Source: Paractinoplanes tereljensis (lineage in GTDB: Bacteria; Actinomycetota; Actinomycetes; Mycobacteriales; Micromonosporaceae). Taken from it: a DNA stretch of 64,000 bases. Below are positions 50,419 through 59,600 of this stretch, one piece after another; the first letter of the stretch is position 1; every line of letters starts with the position of its first letter. Position numbers and translations under genes: made by a program. Under the pieces are notes generated by a model that was not told where the DNA came from, searched no databases, and saw nothing but the letters and a program-made list of their open reading frames with translations. The DNA lies in assembly GCF_016862435.1 (NCBI RefSeq), contig NZ_BOMY01000051.1, positions 62,001 through 126,000 of the forward strand, read 5' to 3'.

Positions 50419-52080
50419 CTAGGCGTGGAGCGGCTCGGCGTCCGCCGCCCTCAGTGGAGCAATTGCCGGTTCGCCGAGGGTGACCACCCGGTCGACCTCG
50501 GCGGCGATGCCCAGGCGGTGGGTGATCAGCAGGACGGTGCGGTCGCCGGCGGCGGCCAGCAGATCGCGGGTCAGCGCAGCCGCCGTCTCGTCGTCGAGGT
50601 GCTCGGTGGGCTCGTCGAGGATCAGCACCTCGAAGCCCGCCAGCAACGCTCGCGCCAGCGCCAACCGGCGCCGCTCGCCGCCGGACAGCTCCATGCCGTG
50701 CTCCCCCACCGCCGTCTCCAGGCCGCGCGGCAGGCCGTCCACCCAGTCCCGCAGCCGGGCCTGAGCGAGGACTTCCCGCAGCTCGTCGCCGGTGGCGTCG
50801 GGGCGGGCGATCCGCAGGTTGGCGGCAATGGTGCTGTCGAACAGGTAGGCGTCCTCCGGCAGGTAGCCGACGATCTGCCGCACCCGGTCCGACGGAATGT
50901 CGCGCAGGTCCACCCCGTCCATGGTGATGCGCCCGGCAGTCGGGTCGAGGAAGCGCACGAGCAGCGCGGCAACCGTGCTCTTGCCGGACCCGCTCGGCCC
51001 GACCAGCGCAACCCGGTCCCCAGGCGCGAGGGTCAGGTCGAGGTCGTGCAGCACCGGCCGGCCCGGCACCCAGGCCGCGCCGACCCCGGCAAGCTCGAGG
51101 GTGTGCGGCCCCGCCGGCAGCGCCACCGCTGCGGGCTCGGAGACCGGGGAGACGGTGGCCAGCACCTCGGTGAGGCGGCGCATGGCGGCGCGGCACGCGG
51201 CGAAGCGCTGGGCCGCGGCCGGCAGCGTGCCCACCGTTTCGAAGACGGCGAGCGGGGTCAGCACGACGACCGCGAGCAGCTCCCCCTTCAGGTCGCCGGA
51301 ACGCACCGCGACCGCGCCGGCGGCCAGGCCGACCAGCACGGACAGCCCGGTGGCCAGGGTGGTGACCGCAGCCGCGAGTCCGGCCATCACGCTGGACCTC
51401 CGCTCGGCCGCCCGCAGTTCGGCGCCGACCCGGGCGAGCCGGTCGAGGCGGTCGGCGGCCGCGCCGTACGCGATGAGATCCGGCAACCCGTGCAGCAGAT
51501 CGGCCGCGCCGGTGGCGAGCTCGCCGCGCAGCGGAGCGAGCCGGCCGTCCGCCCGCCGCGCCGCCCGCGCCTGCAGCAGCGGCACCCCCACGCCGACCAG
51601 CAGGATGCCGCCGGCCAGGGTGAGGCCGGCGATCGGCGACATCGCGCCGATCAGCAGCACCGATCCGGCGCCCACCACGATCGCCACCGCGTACGGCAAC
51701 AGCACCCGGGTGAGCAGATCGAGCACCGCGTCGACGTCGGCGGCGAGCCGCTGGGCCAGATCGGCCCGGCGGAAACCGGCGAGACCGGCCGGGGCCACCC
51801 GCGCGAGGTGCCGGAAAACCCGCACCCGCAGGCTACCGAGCGCCCGCAGGGCGGCGTCGTGACCGAAAAGCCGTTCCAGGTAGCGCAGCGCGCCCCGGCC
51901 GACCCCGAAGGCCCGCACCGCGACGATCGCCACCATCAGATGCAGGACGGGCGGATGCAGGGCGGCCCGCGAGATCAGCCACGCCGAGGTGGCCATCAGG
52001 CCGACCGCGCAGCCGGCGGCCAGGGCGCCGGCCAGAACCGCAACCCAAAATCCAGGACGGAGAAGACGAAGGTACGTCAT
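50419..52080 (-). CDS. cydC: CydC, thiol exporter subunit for cytochrome bd assembly
   Basis: An ABC exporter half-transporter of 553 residues: six membrane helices in the first 290 residues (SAWLISRAALHPPVLHLMVA is typical of CydC), then an ATPase with Walker A VGPSGSGKST, signature LSGGERRRLALARAL and Walker B VLILDEPTEHLDDETA. With CydD it exports glutathione/cysteine-like thiols needed for cytochrome bd assembly. It is the last gene of cydABDC and overlaps cydD by four bases. Confidence 0.92.
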   Translation of the reverse strand: MTYLRLLRPGFWVAVLAGALAAGCAVGLMATSAWLISRAALHPPVLHLMVAIVAVRAFGVGRGALRYLERLFGHDAALRALGSLRVRVFRHLARVAPAGLAGFRRADLAQRLAADVDAVLDLLTRVLLPYAVAIVVGAGSVLLIGAMSPIAGLTLAGGILLVGVGVPLLQARAARRADGRLAPLRGELATGAADLLHGLPDLIAYGAAADRLDRLARVGAELRAAERRSSVMAGLAAAVTTLATGLSVLVGLAAGAVAVRSGDLKGELLAVVVLTPLAVFETVGTLPAAAQRFAACRAAMRRLTEVLATVSPVSEPAAVALPAGPHTLELAGVGAAWVPGRPVLHDLDLTLAPGDRVALVGPSGSGKSTVAALLVRFLDPTAGRITMDGVDLRDIPSDRVRQIVGYLPEDAYLFDSTIAANLRIARPDATGDELREVLAQARLRDWVDGLPRGLETAVGEHGMELSGGERRRLALARALLAGFEVLILDEPTEHLDDETAAALTRDLLAAAGDRTVLLITHRLGIAAEVDRVVTLGEPAIAPLRAADAEPLHA

Positions 52081-53693
52081 TGAGCACCGACCGGGGTGAG
52101 ATCCAGGACGCGCCCGGCGAGCGCGATGAGTTCGGGCCGGTGGGCGGCCATCAGGACCGTACGGCCGTGTGCCAGCCGCCGGATCGCCGCCATGACTCCC
52201 TCGGCCGTGGCCGCGTCGAGGTTGGCGGTCGGCTCGTCGAGCAGCACGATCGGCGCGTCCCGCAGGAACGCGCGGGCCAGGGCGAGACGCTGCCGCTGCC
52301 CGGCGGAGAGCCCGGCCCCGTCGTCACCCAGCACGGTCTCGTAGCCGGCCGGCATGTCGGCGATGAAGTGGTGCGCGCCGGCGAGGCGGGCGGCGGCTTT
52401 CACGTCGGCGTCGGCGGGGGCGCCGAGGGCGATGTTGTCGCGGATGGTCCCGGCGAACAGATAGGGCCGCTGCGGCACCCAGGCGATGCGCTCCCGCAGG
52501 TCCGATGCGGACAGCTCGGCCCCGCCGACAAGCACCCGCCCCTCCTCGAGGGCCGCAAAGCCCAGCAGAACGTTCAGCGCGGTCGACTTGCCGCACCCAC
52601 TGGGCCCGGTCAGCGCAACGAACTCGCCGGCCTCGAAGGTCGCGGAAAGTCGAAGCGCATCCCGCTCGCGATAGCGAACCACCACGTCCTCAAAGCGAAT
52701 CGCACCACCGGTCGCCCCGGCCGCTGAGGCCGGCGCAGCGGCCGGAGACGGCGACTCCAGGATGGCGAAGGCCTCTTCGGCGGCGGCCACGCCCTCGGCG
52801 GCCGCGTGGTACTGCGCTCCTACCTGGCGCAGCGGCAGATAAGCCTCGGGAGCCAGGATCAGCACCAGCAACGCGGTGGCCAGGTCGAGTTTGCCGTCGA
52901 CCAGGCGCAGGCCGATGCCGACCGCGACCAGCGCCACCGACAGCGTGGCCAGCAGTTCCAGGACCAGCGAGGACAGGAACGCGATGCGCAGCGTGCGCAT
53001 GGTGACCCGGCGCTGCTCGGCGCTGACCCGGCGGATGTTGTCGGCCTGCGCCGCGGCCCGCCCGAAGATCTTGAGAGTGGCCAGGCCGGCGACCACATCG
53101 AGGAAGTGGTGGCCGAGCCGGGCCAGCAGCCGGAACTGTTTGCGGTTGGCCGCCTCGGTGTGCAGGCCGACCAGGGCCATGAAGACCGGGATGAGCGGCA
53201 ACGTGAGCACGATGGTGACGGTGGCCAGCAGGTCGGCCGGCAGCAGCCGGGCCAGCACCACGGCCGGGATCAGCGCGGCCAGCACGAGCTGCGGCAGGTA
53301 GCGAGCGAAGTACGCGTCGAGCGCGTCCAGCCCCCGGGTCACCAGCGCGATCATCTCGCCGGTCTTGACCCGGCCGGGCCCGAGCGCGGCCGCCCGGGCG
53401 AACAGCCGGCCGCGCAACTCGTCCTTGACCGACGCCGACGACCGGGCCGCCGCGGCCTCCTGCAGCCAGCTGAGGCCGGCCCGCCCGACGGTGACCGCGG
53501 CGAGCGCGATCAGCGTCGGGGTGAGGCCGTCGAGTGAAAGTTCATCCAGGAAGACCGCGGCGATGCCGTGCGCGAGAAGGGTCGCCTGGACGACGATCAG
53601 GACGGCCTGGGCCACGCCGAGAACGACGGTGGCCGCGAGGTAGGCCCGGCTGGCGCGGGCGTACCTCAGAAGCCGCGGGTCCAGGGGCTTCAT
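52077..53693 (-). CDS. cydD: CydD, thiol exporter subunit for cytochrome bd assembly
   Basis: 538 residues: six membrane helices (LARLLPADLLATVTIVLTLP in the middle) and an ATPase domain with Walker A LTGPSGCGKSTALN, signature LSAGQRQRLALARAF and Walker B IVLLDEPTANLDAATA. FFARYLPQ-like AYFARYLPQLVLA and the ETG-like KTGEMIALV loop are characteristic of CydD. Four-base overlaps with cydB and cydC show a tightly coupled operon. Confidence 0.92.
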   Translation of the reverse strand: MKPLDPRLLRYARASRAYLAATVVLGVAQAVLIVVQATLLAHGIAAVFLDELSLDGLTPTLIALAAVTVGRAGLSWLQEAAAARSSASVKDELRGRLFARAAALGPGRVKTGEMIALVTRGLDALDAYFARYLPQLVLAALIPAVVLARLLPADLLATVTIVLTLPLIPVFMALVGLHTEAANRKQFRLLARLGHHFLDVVAGLATLKIFGRAAAQADNIRRVSAEQRRVTMRTLRIAFLSSLVLELLATLSVALVAVGIGLRLVDGKLDLATALLVLILAPEAYLPLRQVGAQYHAAAEGVAAAEEAFAILESPSPAAAPASAAGATGGAIRFEDVVVRYRERDALRLSATFEAGEFVALTGPSGCGKSTALNVLLGFAALEEGRVLVGGAELSASDLRERIAWVPQRPYLFAGTIRDNIALGAPADADVKAAARLAGAHHFIADMPAGYETVLGDDGAGLSAGQRQRLALARAFLRDAPIVLLDEPTANLDAATAEGVMAAIRRLAHGRTVLMAAHRPELIALAGRVLDLTPVGAQ

Positions 53694-54685
53694 ACTGGGA
53701 TCTTCTCCACCGTGAGGCGCTTGCGGAACACCCAGTAGGTCCAGCCCTGGTAGAGCAGCACGATCGGGGTGAAGAACACCGCCACCCAGGTCATCACCTT
53801 CAACGTGTACGGCGTGGAGGACGCGTTGTCGACGTTCAGGCTGTTCGCGGCGTCGAGCGACGACGGCATGACGTCCGGGAAGAGCGTCACGAACAGGCCG
53901 ACCACCGCCAGCACCAGGGTGGCGCCGGTCGCGATGAACGCCCAGCCCTCGCGGCCCAGCCGGTTCGCGACGAGCGCGCCGACCAGGGCGAGCGCGGCCA
54001 CCGCGAACAGCGCCACGCCGACCCCGTCGAAGTGCGCGATCGCGGTCCAGATCAGGAACGCGGCCGCGATCGCCACGGCCGGGATGCCGATCCGGGAGGC
54101 CAGGGCGTTGGCCCGCTGCCGCATCTCACCGTCGGTCTTGAGGGCCAGGAACACCGCTCCGTGCAGGGTGAACAGCACGAGAGTGGTCAGGCCGCCGAGC
54201 AACGAATACGGGTTGAGCAGGTTGAAGAAGCTGCCGACGTATTCGTGGTGCTCGTCCAGGCGTACCCCCCGGACGATGTTGCCGAAGGCAACTCCCCAGA
54301 GGATCGCCGGCAGCAGGCTGCCCACGAAGATCGACCAGTCCCACCGGGTCTTCCACTGCTCGCCGTCGCGCTTGCCGCGGTATTCGAAGGCGACCCCGCG
54401 GATGATCAGCGCCGCCAGGATGAGCAGCAGCGGCAGGTAGAAGCCGGAGAAGAGCGTGGCATACCACTCCGGGAAGGCGGCGAAGGTGGCGCCGCCGGCG
54501 ACGATCAGCCACACCTCGTTGCCGTCCCAGACCGGGCCGATCGTGTTGATCAGCAGGCGGCGTTCCCGGTTGTCGCGGCCGAGGAACGGCAGCAGGATGC
54601 CGACGCCGAAGTCGAAGCCCTCGAGCAGGAAGTAGCCGGCCCAGAGGATGGTGATGAGTGCGAACCACACCGTGGTCAATTCCAT
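53690..54685 (-). CDS. cydB: CydB, cytochrome bd oxidase subunit II
   Basis: 331 residues, with about eight membrane helices. The N terminus WFALITILWAGYFLLEGFDF then GVGILLP, and NTIGPVWDGNEVWLIVAGGA, are highly conserved in CydB. ATG 54685 is chosen: GGAGG lies upstream and MELTTVW fits the family. It pairs with CydA to form the quinol oxidase, a high-affinity terminal oxidase for low oxygen. Confidence 0.95.
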   Translation of the reverse strand: MELTTVWFALITILWAGYFLLEGFDFGVGILLPFLGRDNRERRLLINTIGPVWDGNEVWLIVAGGATFAAFPEWYATLFSGFYLPLLLILAALIIRGVAFEYRGKRDGEQWKTRWDWSIFVGSLLPAILWGVAFGNIVRGVRLDEHHEYVGSFFNLLNPYSLLGGLTTLVLFTLHGAVFLALKTDGEMRQRANALASRIGIPAVAIAAAFLIWTAIAHFDGVGVALFAVAALALVGALVANRLGREGWAFIATGATLVLAVVGLFVTLFPDVMPSSLDAANSLNVDNASSTPYTLKVMTWVAVFFTPIVLLYQGWTYWVFRKRLTVEKIPV

Positions 54686-54702
54686 GATCAGCAAACCTCC
54701 TT

Positions 54703-56097
54703 TCAGTACGCGAAGGCCAGCGGGCGGTCTTCGGCGTCCTCACCGGTGTCCGGTGGGATCTCGGGCGCGCCGGCCTTGGCGTATTTGACGAAGAGCCCGA
54801 CCTCGATCACCGCGAGCACGCCGTAGAGCAGGGTGAGCCCGATGAACGAGGTGGCGACGGTGCCGGCCCCGACCGAGGGCGAGACGCTGTCGGAAGTCTT
54901 GAGAATTCCGAACACCGACCAGGGCTGCCGGCCCATCTCGGTGAAGATCCAGCCGAACGAGTTGGCGATCAGCGGCGCCCCGATGGAGAAGATGCCGGCG
55001 ATCCAGAGCCAGCGGCTCCGCGGTGACCGCCCGCCCCGGGTGAACCAGAGCGCGGCCGCCGCGACCAGCATGGCGAGCCCGCCGAACCCGATCATCAGGC
55101 GGAACGACCAGTAGGTGACCGGGACGTAGGGCTTGTAGTTTCCGGCGCCGTACGCCTGTTCGTATTCCTTCTGGAGGTTGTTGATTCCTTCGACCTCGCC
55201 GTTCGGGCTGCCGGTCGCCATGAAGGAGAGCAGCGACGGAATGCGAACGCTGAACACTTCCTCGTCGCCGTTGAGCGAGCCGAGCGTGAAGATCGAGAAG
55301 CTGGCCGGCTTGGAACTGTCGTAGAGCGCCTCGGCGGCGGCCATCTTCATCGGCTGCTGCTCGGTCATCACCCGGGCCTGCAGGTCGCCGGTGATCAGCA
55401 CACCGACCCCGGCGATCAGCACCACCCAGGCGCCGAGCTTGAGGCTGGGCCGGAAGACGTCTTCCTGGTTGCGCCGCTTGAGGTGCCAGGCGCTGACCGC
55501 GACCAGCACGGCGCCGGCGGTCAGCAGGCAGGCGGTGATGGTGTGCGGGAAGGTGACAAGGGTGGTCGAGTTGGTCAGCACGGCTCCGATGCTCTTCAGC
55601 TCGGCGCGGCCGCGGGCCTCGTTGATCTCGTAGCCCACCGGGTGCTGCATCCAGGAGTTGGCGGCCAGGATGAAGTAGGCCGAGAGAATCGTGCCGAGCG
55701 AGGCGAGCCAGATCGTCGCCAGGTGCAGCTTCTTCGGCAATTTGTCCCAGCCGAAGATCCACAGGCCGAGGAAGGTCGACTCGAGGAAGAAAGCGAGCAG
55801 GCCCTCAATTGCCAGCGGGGCCCCGAAGATGTCCCCGACAAAGCGCGAATAGTCGCTCCAGTTCATGCCGAACTGGAACTCCTGCACGATTCCGGTGACC
55901 ACGCCGATCGCGAAGTTGATCAGGAACAACTTGCCCCAGAACTTCGTGGCCCGCAGGTAATGCTCCTTGCCGGTCCGCACCCAGGCGGTTTGCAGACCGG
56001 CAACCAGAACCGACATGCCGATGGTGATCGGCACGAAGAGAAAGTGGTAGACGGTAATGACCCCGAACTGCCATCGGGCCAGGTCTAGCGCGTCCAC
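54703..56097 (-). CDS. cydA: CydA, cytochrome bd oxidase subunit I
   Basis: 464 residues from GTG 56097 (AAAGGA upstream). Haem ligand His in FGVITVYHFLFVPITIGMSV, the second His in TLVTFPHTITACLL, and the GWIFTEMGRQPWSVFGILKT segment with GRQPW are present. The Q loop is short. It carries haems b558, b595 and d and oxidises menaquinol. It heads cydABDC; a DosR-type box is 60 bases upstream, so induction at low oxygen or by NO is expected. Confidence 0.95.
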   Translation of the reverse strand: MDALDLARWQFGVITVYHFLFVPITIGMSVLVAGLQTAWVRTGKEHYLRATKFWGKLFLINFAIGVVTGIVQEFQFGMNWSDYSRFVGDIFGAPLAIEGLLAFFLESTFLGLWIFGWDKLPKKLHLATIWLASLGTILSAYFILAANSWMQHPVGYEINEARGRAELKSIGAVLTNSTTLVTFPHTITACLLTAGAVLVAVSAWHLKRRNQEDVFRPSLKLGAWVVLIAGVGVLITGDLQARVMTEQQPMKMAAAEALYDSSKPASFSIFTLGSLNGDEEVFSVRIPSLLSFMATGSPNGEVEGINNLQKEYEQAYGAGNYKPYVPVTYWSFRLMIGFGGLAMLVAAAALWFTRGGRSPRSRWLWIAGIFSIGAPLIANSFGWIFTEMGRQPWSVFGILKTSDSVSPSVGAGTVATSFIGLTLLYGVLAVIEVGLFVKYAKAGAPEIPPDTGEDAEDRPLAFAY

Positions 56098-56156
56098 GAG
56101 CGGATCCTTTCAACAGATTCGCTCGTATCCTTTCGATCGGTGCGTCCCGTCGGGCA

Positions 56157-56170
56157 GGGCCAAAGGTCCT
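56157..56170 (-). promoter_or_regulatory. DosR-type box before cydABDC
   Basis: On the reverse strand AGGACCTTTGGCCC, inside the longer palindrome CAGGACCTTTGGCCCTG (56171-56155). It starts right after the dosR stop and lies 60 bases before the cydA start, so it can drive cydABDC independently of dosR read-through. Confidence 0.7.
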
Positions 56171-56171
56171 G

Positions 56172-56816
56172 TCAGCTTGACCGGTGATCGCCGAGCAGCC
56201 GGGTGGCCAGAACCGCGGCCTGGGTGCGTCGTTCCAGGCCGAGCTTCGCGAGCAGGCTGGACACGTAGTTCTTCACCGTCTTCTCGGCCAGGAACATCCG
56301 GGACGCGATCTCGCGGTTGGTCAGGCCCTCGGCGATGAACTCGAGGATCCGGCGCTCCTGGTCGGTCAGCCCGGCCAGCTCGCGCGGCGCCTCCACACCG
56401 TTGCGGATGCGCTCCAGGACCCGCTGCGTGATCGCCGGGTCGAGCAGCGACTGCCCCTCGGCGACCCGGCGCACCGCGTCGACCAGGTCGGTGCCGCGGA
56501 TCTGCTTGAGCACATAACCGGAGGCGCCCGCCATGATCGCGGCGAACAGGGCCTCGTCGTCCTCGTAGGAAGTGAGGATCAAGCCCTTGATCGACGAGTC
56601 GATCGCCCGGACGTCGCGACACACGTCGATGCCGTTGCCGTCGGGCAGCCGGGCGTCCAGCACCGCGACGTCGGGACGCAGGGCCGGGATGCGCCGGGCG
56701 GCCTCCTGGGCCGAGCCGGACTCGCCGACGACCTCGATGTCGCCGTCCGCTTGCAGCAGGTCGACAAGGCCCCGGCGGACCACTTCGTGGTCGTCGAGCA
56801 GAAAGACTCTGATCAT
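56172..56816 (-). CDS. dosR: DosR/DevR-type response regulator
   Basis: The protein of 214 residues is strikingly close to mycobacterial DosR: VFLLDDHEVVRRGLVDLL, phospho-Asp54 in VAVLDARLPDGNGI, LILTSYEDDEA, AGASGYVLKQI, and the LuxR-type helix-turn-helix GLTNREIASRMFLAEKTVKN then YVSSLLAKLGLERRTQAA. The AEKTVKNYV recognition helix is the same as in DosR, so the DNA motif should be similar; boxes of that kind are found in five places here. It is divergent from the sensor gene dosS with a DosR box between them, which implies autoregulation. Confidence 0.93.
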   Translation of the reverse strand: MIRVFLLDDHEVVRRGLVDLLQADGDIEVVGESGSAQEAARRIPALRPDVAVLDARLPDGNGIDVCRDVRAIDSSIKGLILTSYEDDEALFAAIMAGASGYVLKQIRGTDLVDAVRRVAEGQSLLDPAITQRVLERIRNGVEAPRELAGLTDQERRILEFIAEGLTNREIASRMFLAEKTVKNYVSSLLAKLGLERRTQAAVLATRLLGDHRSS

Positions 56817-56852
56817 GACTCTTTCCTATCGGAAGTTATCCACAGGTTCCAA

Positions 56853-56866
56853 GTGCCGAAGGTCCC
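56853..56866. promoter_or_regulatory. DosR-type box between dosR and dosS
   Basis: GTGCCGAAGGTCCC, reading GGGACCTTCGGCAC on the reverse strand, differs by one base from the box before the first Acg gene. It is 36 bases from the dosR start and 30 from the dosS start, so it may serve both. Confidence 0.6.
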
Positions 56867-56896
56867 GACAGCCGCCGGGCCGCTAGCCTTTGCGGC

Positions 56897-58585
56897 ATGT
56901 CGTCGGAACCGCCTTCGCTGGGGCTTGGCCCGCTCTCCAGGGTCCGCCTGGACGAACTATTGCATGAGATGCTCGACCGGGTCAGCGATGTCATGGCCAG
57001 CCGCGAACGACTTCGAGCGCTGCTCGACGCCGTCGTCGGCATCGGCACCGACCTCGACCTCCGCAGCACCCTGCAGCGCATCGTCGAGGCCGCCTGCGCG
57101 CTGGCCGGCGCCAAGTACGGCGCTCTCGGCGTGATCGGCGCCGACCGCAACGACCTGGTCGACTTCATCACCCACGGCATCGACCCGGCCACGCACGCCA
57201 AGATCGGCGACCTGCCGCACGGGCGCGGCGTGCTGGGCCTGCTCATCACCGACCCGCACCCGGTGCGACTGCCCGACATCACCAAACACCCCCAGTCGTA
57301 CGGTTTTCCCGCGCACCACCCGCCGATGCACAGCTTCCTCGGCGTTCCGGTGCGCACCCGCGACCAGATCTTCGGCAACCTCTACCTGGCCGAGAAGAAG
57401 GGCGCCGCCGAGTTCAGCCAGGACGACGAGGAGATCGTGGTCGCGCTGGCCGCCGCGGCCGGGGTGGCCATCGACAACGCCCGGCTCTACGCGATCGCCC
57501 AGCGCCGGGAGCGCTGGCTGGCCGCCACCGCCGAGATCACCGGCGTGCTGCTCGGCGAGGTCCGCAGCAACGACGCGCTGCGCCTGATCGCCCGGCGCGC
57601 CCGCGAGGTCTCCGGCGCCGAGCTGGTCATGGTCCTGCTGCTGGACGAGGAGAACAGCCGCTACACCATCGAGGTGGCCGACGGCATGGAGCAGCTGGCC
57701 GGCCGGTCGGTCTCGGTCGACCCGGAGATCTCGGCCGAGCTGGGCACCGAGAAATACCGGATCGTGGAGGAGCTCTACGAGATCACCGAGTGGCCCGAGG
57801 TGGTGCCCTCGACCCGGGCGCTGGCCGCCCCGCTCACCACCGCCGAGGGTCTGCGCGGCGTGTTGATCGTCACCCAGCCGCCCGACCGGATCGTCGACGA
57901 CGAGGAGGCCGCGATGCTCTCCACGTTCGCCGGCCAGGCCGCCCTGGTCCTGGAGCGGGCCCGCGCCCAGGAGGAGCGGGAGCAGTTCGTGGTCCTCGAG
58001 GACCGCGAGCGCATCGCCCGCGACCTGCACGACGTCGTCATCCAGCGACTGTTCGCCACCGGCATGCAGCTGCAGGGCGCGGTGCCGCACGCGGCCCGCC
58101 CGGAAGCGGTCAAACGGATCAACTCGGCCGTCGACGACCTGGACGCGACGATCCGCGACATCCGCCGGTCGATCTTCGAGCTGCGCACCCCGACCGGCCC
58201 GTCGCTGCGCACCGAGTTGCGCGAGGCGGTCGAGGCCGCGGCCGGCACGCTCGGTTTCCGCCCGGTGCTCGACACGGTCGGCCCGGTTGACAGCGCGATC
58301 CCCGACGACATCGTGCCCGAGCTGATGGCCGTGCTGCGCGAGGCCCTGTCCAACGTCGCCCGGCACGCCCAGGCCACCAGCGCCCGGGTCACCGTGCACG
58401 CCACCGGTGACGAGGTGGTGCTGCGCATCGAGGACAACGGCGTCGGCACCGACGTGATGCAGGCCCGCGGCGGCATCGTGAATATGATCGACCGCGCCGG
58501 TGACCTGGGCGGAGAGTTCGAGATCGGGCCCGGCCCGGGCGACGTCGGCACGGTGGCGACCTGGCGTGCGCCCATAACCGGCTGA
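56897..58585 (+). CDS. dosS: DosS/DevS-type haem sensor histidine kinase
   Basis: 562 residues, no membrane helix. GAF-A (about 45-195) contains GFPAHHPPMHSFLGVPVRTR; a His of this segment (141 by my alignment) corresponds to the proximal haem ligand of DosS/DosT. GAF-B spans about 215-355. HisKA_3 follows with phosphoacceptor His378 in ERIARDLHDVVIQRLF, then an ATPase domain with VLREALSNVARHAQAT and IEDNGVGTDV. It should sense O2, NO or CO and phosphorylate the divergent DosR. Confidence 0.92.
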   Translation: MSSEPPSLGLGPLSRVRLDELLHEMLDRVSDVMASRERLRALLDAVVGIGTDLDLRSTLQRIVEAACALAGAKYGALGVIGADRNDLVDFITHGIDPATHAKIGDLPHGRGVLGLLITDPHPVRLPDITKHPQSYGFPAHHPPMHSFLGVPVRTRDQIFGNLYLAEKKGAAEFSQDDEEIVVALAAAAGVAIDNARLYAIAQRRERWLAATAEITGVLLGEVRSNDALRLIARRAREVSGAELVMVLLLDEENSRYTIEVADGMEQLAGRSVSVDPEISAELGTEKYRIVEELYEITEWPEVVPSTRALAAPLTTAEGLRGVLIVTQPPDRIVDDEEAAMLSTFAGQAALVLERARAQEEREQFVVLEDRERIARDLHDVVIQRLFATGMQLQGAVPHAARPEAVKRINSAVDDLDATIRDIRRSIFELRTPTGPSLRTELREAVEAAAGTLGFRPVLDTVGPVDSAIPDDIVPELMAVLREALSNVARHAQATSARVTVHATGDEVVLRIEDNGVGTDVMQARGGIVNMIDRAGDLGGEFEIGPGPGDVGTVATWRAPITG

Positions 58586-58588
58586 TCC

Positions 58589-58602
58589 GGGACCTTCGGC
58601 CC
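58589..58602 (+). promoter_or_regulatory. DosR-type box before the Acg-family genes
   Basis: GGGACCTTCGGCCC, a full match to the consensus, begins three bases after the dosS stop and ends 36 bases before the first nitroreductase ATG. Confidence 0.75.
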
Positions 58603-58638
58603 TGACCGGCGGGACCCAGCGCGCGGCACTGTGGTCAC

Positions 58639-59598
58639 ATGACAGCACTGGAAGACGCCGCCCGCGCCGCTCAGCACGCCCCCTCGGTCTTCAATACCCA
58701 ACCGTGGTCGTGGCTGGTCACGGGCGACACCATGGAGCTGTTCGCCGACGTGAGCCGCCGGCTCGACACCGTCGACCGCGACGGCCGGCTCCTGCTGCTG
58801 AGCTGCGGTGCCGCCCTGCACCACGCCCGGGTCACGCTCGCCGCGGCCGGTCGCCCGGCCGTGGTCGAGCGCATCCCCGACCCGGCCCGGCCCGAGCTGC
58901 TGGCCCGGGTGCGGCTCGGCGAGCCGGCCGAGCCCGACCCCGAGGCCCTGCGCCTGGCCGACGCGATCACCATCCGGCGCACCGACCGGCGCGCGTTCGG
59001 CCCCCGGCCGGTCGACGAGCAGGAGCTGACCCAGCTGCGCCGGCTGGTCGAGGCCGAGGGCGCCTACCTGCACGTCGTGCGCCCCGAGCAACTCCCCGAG
59101 CTGGCCGTGACCGCCGAGCTGGCGGCCCGCGCCGAGCAGGCCGACCCGGCCTACCGCGCCGAGCTCGGCCGCTGGACCAGCCGCCCCGACTTCGCCGGTG
59201 ACGGCGTGCCCGCCAGCACCGCGGTGCGCGACGAGCTGCGCCGGGTGCCGGTCCGCGACTTCGCCCCCGACGGCGACGCCGGCCTGGCCGCCGGCACCGA
59301 GCACGACCAGGGCGCGGCCTACGTGGTGCTGTTCGGCACCACCGACGAGCCCGCCGACCTGCTGCGCGGCGGGGAGGCGCTGTCCGCCCTGCTGCTGCGT
59401 GCCACCGCCGACGGCCTGTCCACCGCGCCGCTCAGCGACGCCATCGAGGTCGAGTGGCCCCGCAACCTGCTGCGCGGCATGCTCTCCGGCCTCGGCGACC
59501 CCTACCTCGTGGTCCGCCTCGGTTACCTGCCCGCCGACATCCCGCTGCCGCGCGCCCCACGCCGGGACCCGCGCGACGTCATCACCATCGTGGAGTGA
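58639..59598 (+). CDS. Acg-family nitroreductase-like protein 1
   Basis: 319 residues with two degenerate nitroreductase halves. APSVFNTQPWSWLVTGDTME is the Acg opening, LLLSCGAALHHARVTLAAAG and TIRRTDRRAFGPRPV follow. The family (Acg/Rv2032, Rv3127, Rv3131) belongs to the mycobacterial DosR regulon, where Acg binds FMN without clear reductase activity. A DosR box lies just upstream here as well. A similar gene follows after two bases. Confidence 0.9.
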   Translation: MTALEDAARAAQHAPSVFNTQPWSWLVTGDTMELFADVSRRLDTVDRDGRLLLLSCGAALHHARVTLAAAGRPAVVERIPDPARPELLARVRLGEPAEPDPEALRLADAITIRRTDRRAFGPRPVDEQELTQLRRLVEAEGAYLHVVRPEQLPELAVTAELAARAEQADPAYRAELGRWTSRPDFAGDGVPASTAVRDELRRVPVRDFAPDGDAGLAAGTEHDQGAAYVVLFGTTDEPADLLRGGEALSALLLRATADGLSTAPLSDAIEVEWPRNLLRGMLSGLGDPYLVVRLGYLPADIPLPRAPRRDPRDVITIVE

Positions 59599-59600
59599 TC